Shown: one piece after another, positions 21,301-25,645 of the stretch
Layout: each line of letters starts with the position of its first letter
How positions within the stretch are numbered: position 1 is the first letter of the stretch
From: Blastomyces gilchristii SLH14081
Lineage: Eukaryota > Ascomycota > Eurotiomycetes > Onygenales > Ajellomycetaceae
Reading direction: 5' to 3'
NCBI RefSeq assembly: GCF_000003855.2
Contig: NW_003101647.1
Location: 406,199-431,843, forward strand
DNA length: 25,645 nucleotides
Notes under the pieces: generated by a model
What the model was told of the DNA's origin: nothing
Databases searched by the model: none
The model's input: the letters and a program-made list of their open reading frames with translations, nothing else
Made by a program: the position numbers and the translations under genes

Positions 21301-21830
21301 AGTAGAAATAATAGTTATGAATGCAACAGTCACAGACACAGCAGTCACAGACATAGAATCAAGATTGAAAGAGATCAGTCATACATGTATAAAAGCTAAT
21401 AAGTTACTCCTGAACTGAGTAATTCAATTGAAAAGAATATAAGACTCACTAGTTAAGAAATTGAGTCTTAAGATGAGAATATAAGTTCTCATATATAATG
21501 AGAGTTCTGAGAAGTTTCAATTTAGATGATTTGAGTCATATAAAATACTCAAATCACATTCTCTGAGAATATACACATTGAAAGAATTAGAGAGATAAGT
21601 CTTATACAATCTAATAAATGATTCACATCTTATAAAAATAAAGATATGAGACTTAAGTGAATTATGATTATTCACAGCACTATTATCAGCATTGAAAAAG
21701 AAGAGACTTATAATTGAAAAGTCTTACAAAGTAAGAGAAATCATAGATACTTATAAATCAGATAATTTCACTTATTTCAATCTTTTCATAATTATAAGAA
21801 AAGAATGAGAAATAATAAAGAAATTAGATA
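18380..21830 (+). pseudogene. pol: Gypsy-2 pol remnant: protease, RT, RNase H, integrase
   Basis: A heavily decayed protease lies near 18390-18460. The RT catalytic box reads YLDN at 19460-19471, the second Asp of YLDD changed to Asn, followed by ILVFSNSYNEYLKYLNE and, in the same region, EFIEYVVSSDCIHLISEKLN. RNase H (about 19915-20310) has FYIKIDTFK and YEKELLVIKH. Integrase has HKKFSHLESSELM (20567-20605) with the second Cys pair reduced to CLNYQ, then a DDE core. The first Asp is Asn (TINYTTD near 20835), the second remains in ILTDNSVN near 20955, and the Glu remains in KIEHLNE near 21065. FYLLYELHSHILKN follows at about 21203-21245, and the C-terminal module ends near 21830. Many TGA stops stand at Trp positions. 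Confidence 0.9.
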
Positions 21831-24319
21831 AACATCACACTTTAATAAGTAATAAGACTATAGTCAGTTATATGATAATATACTGCAGACAGTGAGCATA
21901 ACATAGTAAAGAGCAGTCTCAAAGCAGCAGACTTGTACATGAGTCAGATTACAGAAGAAAAAGAGACTCAGAGTTAAATTCAACTATTTACATCAGTTCA
22001 ATTGCAGAGATCACAGAGAATGAATCATCTGAAACATCTGTGAATATGTGAAATCAAGTCATCTTGATCTCTGAGAACACTCAGAGATCAGATGAGATTA
22101 GTTTTAATAAGCTGTTCACTGTAGTAGTCTGAGCAGGTGAAGAGAGACAGTATAATGCATAAGACAGAATCATAAGAGATGAAAGCTGCTGAACCTAGTC
22201 ACTGAATAGACAAATATTATCATACATATCTCATTCATTTTCATATATCATATATTTAATCTATTTTCAATGCCATGTCATCTGAAAAATGCTAAAAATA
22301 AAGGAAATCTCAAAACTTAAGATCTGTAAGAGATTCAAGGGCTGCAAGCTGCTCTTGCAACAACATTATACATGTCTCTGATTTCTCTATCACTCTGTGT
22401 ATAATATTAATGTCATTTATAGCAAGATTGACTGGAATATCAATATAGAAATGCATATGCGTACATGTAGAAAAATTGAAGAAGAGTATGAGATCTGCAG
22501 AATCAGAAGTCAGAGCAGAGAGAGTGAAGATAGAAGAAATGAAAGAAGAAGAAGATATAGAACTGAATAAATAACAGCAGAAGTCACTCAGAGTTAAACA
22601 CTTATAACTCAGTGTGCACACAATCTTCTCTGCAGAGAAGAAAGAGAAAGCAATAAGAGAAGCTTGAGAATAGAAGAAGATAGTCTTAGCAGTGTGATCA
22701 TCTTCAATTAGAATGATCTCTGATGCTGAAGCAACTAAGAATTATTATTAGTATATGAAAATCATAAAATCAGAGATGAGAATAGTTACTGAACAAACAC
22801 TCACTGATCTTAGAGTTGTATATATAATTACAACACATACAAGACTTCTCAGAAAGAGAGAGAAGAATATAGAGAAATACAGAAAGCAGAACACAGTGTG
22901 TGAACAGCTCATTCTCATAATAACATTTCAGACAAGATATATAAGTCTCATGCCTGCAGATGTAAAAGAGTATGATATTTATATTTCTATTTCTGAAAAC
23001 ACAGATATTCTTTGCCTGCATCACAAAGTCAGATAATAAATATCAGAGAATAGACTGATACAGATCAATTATTCTGATGATATTTATCAGAGTGAATATC
23101 TCTATGATATTGAACTTTACAGTTATAAAAAGTTTCTTGATATCTGTGAATATTATAACTTCATGCACAATAAAATCTATAATGATTTTTTCTAAGAATA
23201 GAAAAATCAGTGTTAGAAAGAGAAGATGAAAAAAGAAAGACTTATAATCTTAATACTGTTGAAGAGAGAGATGATTCTTCAGTATAAATAAATAATTATC
23301 TTATTATAAATATTTAAAATGAATATAATAATCAGTGTCTGTAACTGAGCTTCAGATAGTCATATTATACACAGTCTTTATACAATAAATTATTCTAGAG
23401 ATTGATAAGAAGAGCAGGAGTATACATACTGAAAAACATGATTTATTAAGCCTATGCAATATCTTCTTAAAATGAGAAGAGCTGATAACAAAAGCAGAGA
23501 CAGCAGAAGCAGAGAGAGTAGAAGTAGCAGAAGTAGAAGTTATAGAAACAGAAGTAGCAGGAGCGGGAGAATCAGATACAGAGATAGATGTGAGAGATTG
23601 AGAGAGAGTAGCAGAGAAAGAGGCAGGAGAAGACACAGAAGACTCAGTTATATATAACATAAGTAATTTCTTCATTATCACATTCTTCAAGTTCTTGATC
23701 AATGATTCAACATTGAGTTCACTATCATTAGTAAACATGAATCTGTCAATATATAAAGATTCTATATAAATAAAAACAAACATATCAGCATCTGCATTTA
23801 TATAAAATCATGTCAGAAGACACAATTAGAAGCCTGCTGAGAAGAAAAATAATCAAGAGTATATAAGAAGATGAAGAAGATGTGTTATTTATAATAGTAT
23901 ATTCTGATAATCATTAGAAGATAAATAAATCCTGATCATGTTTCACAATATGTTACACTTACTGCTAACAAACTGCTCAGTATGAGCACTATAAGAATAC
24001 TTGTTATAAGAACAGAGAGTCATTATCAGAAATGTGTACAATGTGATAGATGAATAACAGATAGAAGATATTGAACAGAAGAAGGAGTAGAAATCTTGAA
24101 TAAGATGATAATGTTTGATAATGATAATAATGAAGAAGATAATTGAAAAATGAAAAAAGTTAGTAAATGAGTGATGTAATATAGTGAAAGTTTCTTTTTG
24201 AGAGTGTACATAGAACACTAGCTAAATCAGAGATAGATCACACAATTGTGAACATCAGTGATACACTAATCTGCATGAAGCTAGAGTATATGTCATAATC
24301 ATATGAGCATGACCAAATC
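21831..24319 (+). other. Gypsy-2 long 3' region after pol, function unknown
   Basis: About 2.5 kb separates integrase from the polypurine tract, unusually long for a gypsy element, and gypsy-1 shares at least the first 1.4 kb. In the sense direction 22755-23036 is open (93 residues) and extends with a few interruptions to about 23190 (DIYQSEYLYDIELYSYKKFL). In antisense, 22310-22621 (103 residues, containing VNLAINDINIIHRV) and 23352-23783 (143 residues, Ser/Thr/Ala-rich) are open. Neither strand matches a family I recognise. With this base composition, long chance frames are easy to obtain. Confidence 0.5.
23470..23645 (+). repeat. Purine-rich AGCAGAAGTAGAAG-type low-complexity tract
   Basis: Imperfect repeats of AGCAGA/AGTAGA run for about 170 bases. 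Depending on frame they encode Arg/Ser-rich or Glu/Ala/Val-rich sequence, or Ser/Thr-rich sequence on the other strand. One frame resembles the style of the Ala/Val repeat in integrase. One GCGGG remains unmutated near 23565. Confidence 0.65.
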
Positions 24320-24332
24320 TGGTGAGAAAGAA
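24320..24332 (+). promoter_or_regulatory. Gypsy-2 polypurine tract
   Basis: GGTGAGAAAGAA lies directly before the 3' LTR start TGTAGTTTG, the expected plus-strand primer position. Confidence 0.75.
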
Positions 24333-24499
24333 TGTAGTTTGAAAGAACATACAAATACTAGATAATAATGCAGCCGCTTCTGAACTTGCTTACAAATGTA
24401 AAGGAGCCATAGCGGCCACCAATTAATTTAGTGTACAGTATATAAGAAGCCGGCGTACGCCTGTAATCGTACGCTGACTCAAGCAACCTTTGAATCACA
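24333..24499 (+). repeat. Gypsy-2 3' LTR
   Basis: TGTAGTTTGA ... TTTGAATCACA, 167 bp. The first ~70 bases carry the mutated states (TGTAGTTTG for TGTGGTTCG). The second half keeps CpG, including the perfect palindrome GGCGTACGCC. This mirrors the pattern in the 5' LTR. Confidence 0.94.
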
Positions 24500-24503
24500 C
24501 TTC
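24500..24503. repeat. Gypsy-2 target-site duplication, 3' side
   Basis: CTTC repeats the four bases before the 5' LTR. It falls within the copia pol codons for Leu-Met-Lys. Confidence 0.75.
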
Positions 24504-25645
24504 ATCAGTGACTTGGTGAGACTGTCAGCTATATTCACTGTAGAATTAATATGTTTTATCATAATTTCCTCTTTTTCAATCAGATTATAAAGAATATGAT
24601 ATCTAATCTCAATATAATACAATCTTTGTGTTAAGAATTCTCTCTTTACTAGATCAATTACTCTCTTATTATTAACTTATAGATGTGAGTATACTTTCAC
24701 TTTCTCATTATTCATTAACTCAGTGTTATATAACATATTATTTAATCAGATTACTTTATAAGCTGTCTTACTAGCTGTAATATACTCAGCTTCTATAATT
24801 GATTTAATAATAGATATCTGTCTTTATAACTGTCATGAAATCAGCAACCTGTTAATCAATATAATATAGCTGATAGTTAATTTGTATTGAGAATTTACTC
24901 TCACTCAGTCTAAATCACAGTATATTACAGAACTTAAACTCTCATCATCAATCTTCTTTCTGTATAATATACTATGGTTTTTCATCTTTTTAATATAATG
25001 TAGAATATGCTTCAATACTGCTCAACATATCTTGTGTAGATATAAGTTAAAATATAAGAGATAGTTAATCATGAACATCAGATCTGATCTGCTGCTTGAG
25101 ATTAAATACTGTAATAATTTTAATTCTTGATAATATCTTGTAGCTATAAAGTTATTATTCAATTTCTCTCTCCTATCAGATGAGAATTCCAGTTGTATAT
25201 CAGCTATTATTGAAGTGTCAGCTGAATTTATCTTATTTATACTGAAATCTTTGAGAATTTTTTCAATATAATGACTCTGTATAACTGCTAGATCACTATT
25301 TCTCTGATATTTAATCTTTATTTCAAGATATAATTTAGTCTCTTCAATATTCTTTATCTTAAATCTCTTTGTAATCTTTCTTAATACTCAGTCTAATTAC
25401 TGTTCTTGAGATTCTATTATCTGACAATCATTGACATACAATATCAGATAGATCTTATGAGTAGAATGATATAGAAATTCACTGTTATAAGATAATATCT
25501 TAAATCTCAATATAGTCAGATACTCTGTTATGAGAAAATACTATATTCTTACAGCTTGCTTCATTTCATATAGACTCTGATAAAGTAGTTTCATTAAGTT
25601 CTCTCTGTTGTACTTAATATCTGTGAGTAGTTATATATAGATTAT
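24500..25645 (-). pseudogene. pol: Copia pol remnant: reverse transcriptase and RNase H, 5' part beyond the window
   Basis: The minus strand enters in the RT with LMKLLYQSLYEMKQAVRI, the LxxSLYGLKQAPRxW block of copia RT, with Gly-to-Glu. The catalytic YVDD box reads YVND at 25438-25427. RNase H follows: VIYCDLD, SIIEAEYITASKTAYKVI (usual EAEYIA block) near 24800, then YIEIRYHILYNLIEKEEI and NIADSLTKSLMK at 24535-24500. Stops, mostly TGA at Trp positions, interrupt the frame. The last codons lie at 16331-16241 on the other side of gypsy-2. The order RT then RNase H near the 3' end is diagnostic of Ty1/copia. Integrase, protease and the start would be right of the window. Confidence 0.92.

Larger units (their letters stand above)
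16332..24499 (+). mobile_element. Ty3/gypsy LTR retrotransposon, copy 2 (gypsy-2), complete but degenerate
   Basis: Two 167-bp LTRs bracket leader, Gag, protease, RT, RNase H, integrase, a 2.5-kb 3' region and a polypurine tract. The target repeat CTTC flanks it, and the interrupted copia pol frame resumes across it. It is the same family as gypsy-1 but in opposite orientation. The LTRs differ at about 25 of 167 positions, almost all transitions of the hypermutation type, so LTR divergence cannot be used as an age clock. All ORFs are broken. Confidence 0.94.

Noticed and set aside
23352..23783. 143-residue Ser/Thr-rich minus-strand ORF as a cell-surface protein gene
   Set aside because: It lies inside gypsy-2, and its composition comes from the AGCAGA repeats read in antisense. 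No gypsy-1 sequence covers it in the window to test conservation.
1..25645. TGA read as Trp (alternative genetic code or mitochondrial DNA)
   Set aside because: TGA does stand at Trp positions, but Gly-to-Glu, Pro-to-Ser and catalytic losses occur as well, some TGG remains, and frameshifts and TAA stops are present. Mutation explains all of this; a code change does not.

Overview
The window contains no recognisable host gene. It is a nested stack of degenerate retrotransposons, with reverse-transcriptase, integrase, RNase H, Gag and zinc-knuckle remnants of three classes: Ty3/gypsy, Ty1/copia and a Tad1-type LINE. A tRNA-derived SINE is also present. A Tad1-type LINE together with heavily hypermutated, AT-rich repeats suggests a filamentous ascomycete (Pezizomycotina). 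This is inference; no single-copy gene is available to confirm it.

Layout. A copia family on the minus strand forms the base layer. Its pol 3' part enters at the right edge (25645 to 24500), resumes at 16331-16123, and its 3' untranslated end, polypurine tract and LTR lie at 8038-7884. A second copia copy starts directly after that LTR (gag, 7768-7103), so two copia copies share one LTR in tandem. Three elements sit inside this base: (1) gypsy-1, minus strand, whose 5' LTR is 6924-7102 and which runs off the left edge, is inserted in copia gag. (2) A LINE of about 8 kb, minus strand, 8052-16122, with 13-bp target duplications, is inserted in the copia 3' end. (3) Gypsy-2, plus strand, 16332-24499, complete with two LTRs, is inserted in the copia pol C-terminus. 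A 371-bp SINE (13253-13623, 14-bp target duplication) is nested inside LINE ORF1. The two gypsy copies are the same family in opposite orientation, forming large inverted repeats around about 9.2 kb.

Most of the sequence is hypermutated. In saturated stretches every C is followed by A or T, and CC, GG and CG are absent. Trp codons become TGA. Comparing sister copies gives C-to-T changes mainly at CpG and CpC rather than at the CpA of classical RIP. Several islands escape: gypsy-1's LTR and leader, the copia LTR, the SINE, the LINE 5' end, and the outer halves of the gypsy-2 LTRs.

All protein genes here are pseudogenes. The Pol products would have copied and integrated their elements. The SINE carries no protein and ends in a 3' tail like that of the LINE it lies in, which suggests it used a related LINE's enzymes.
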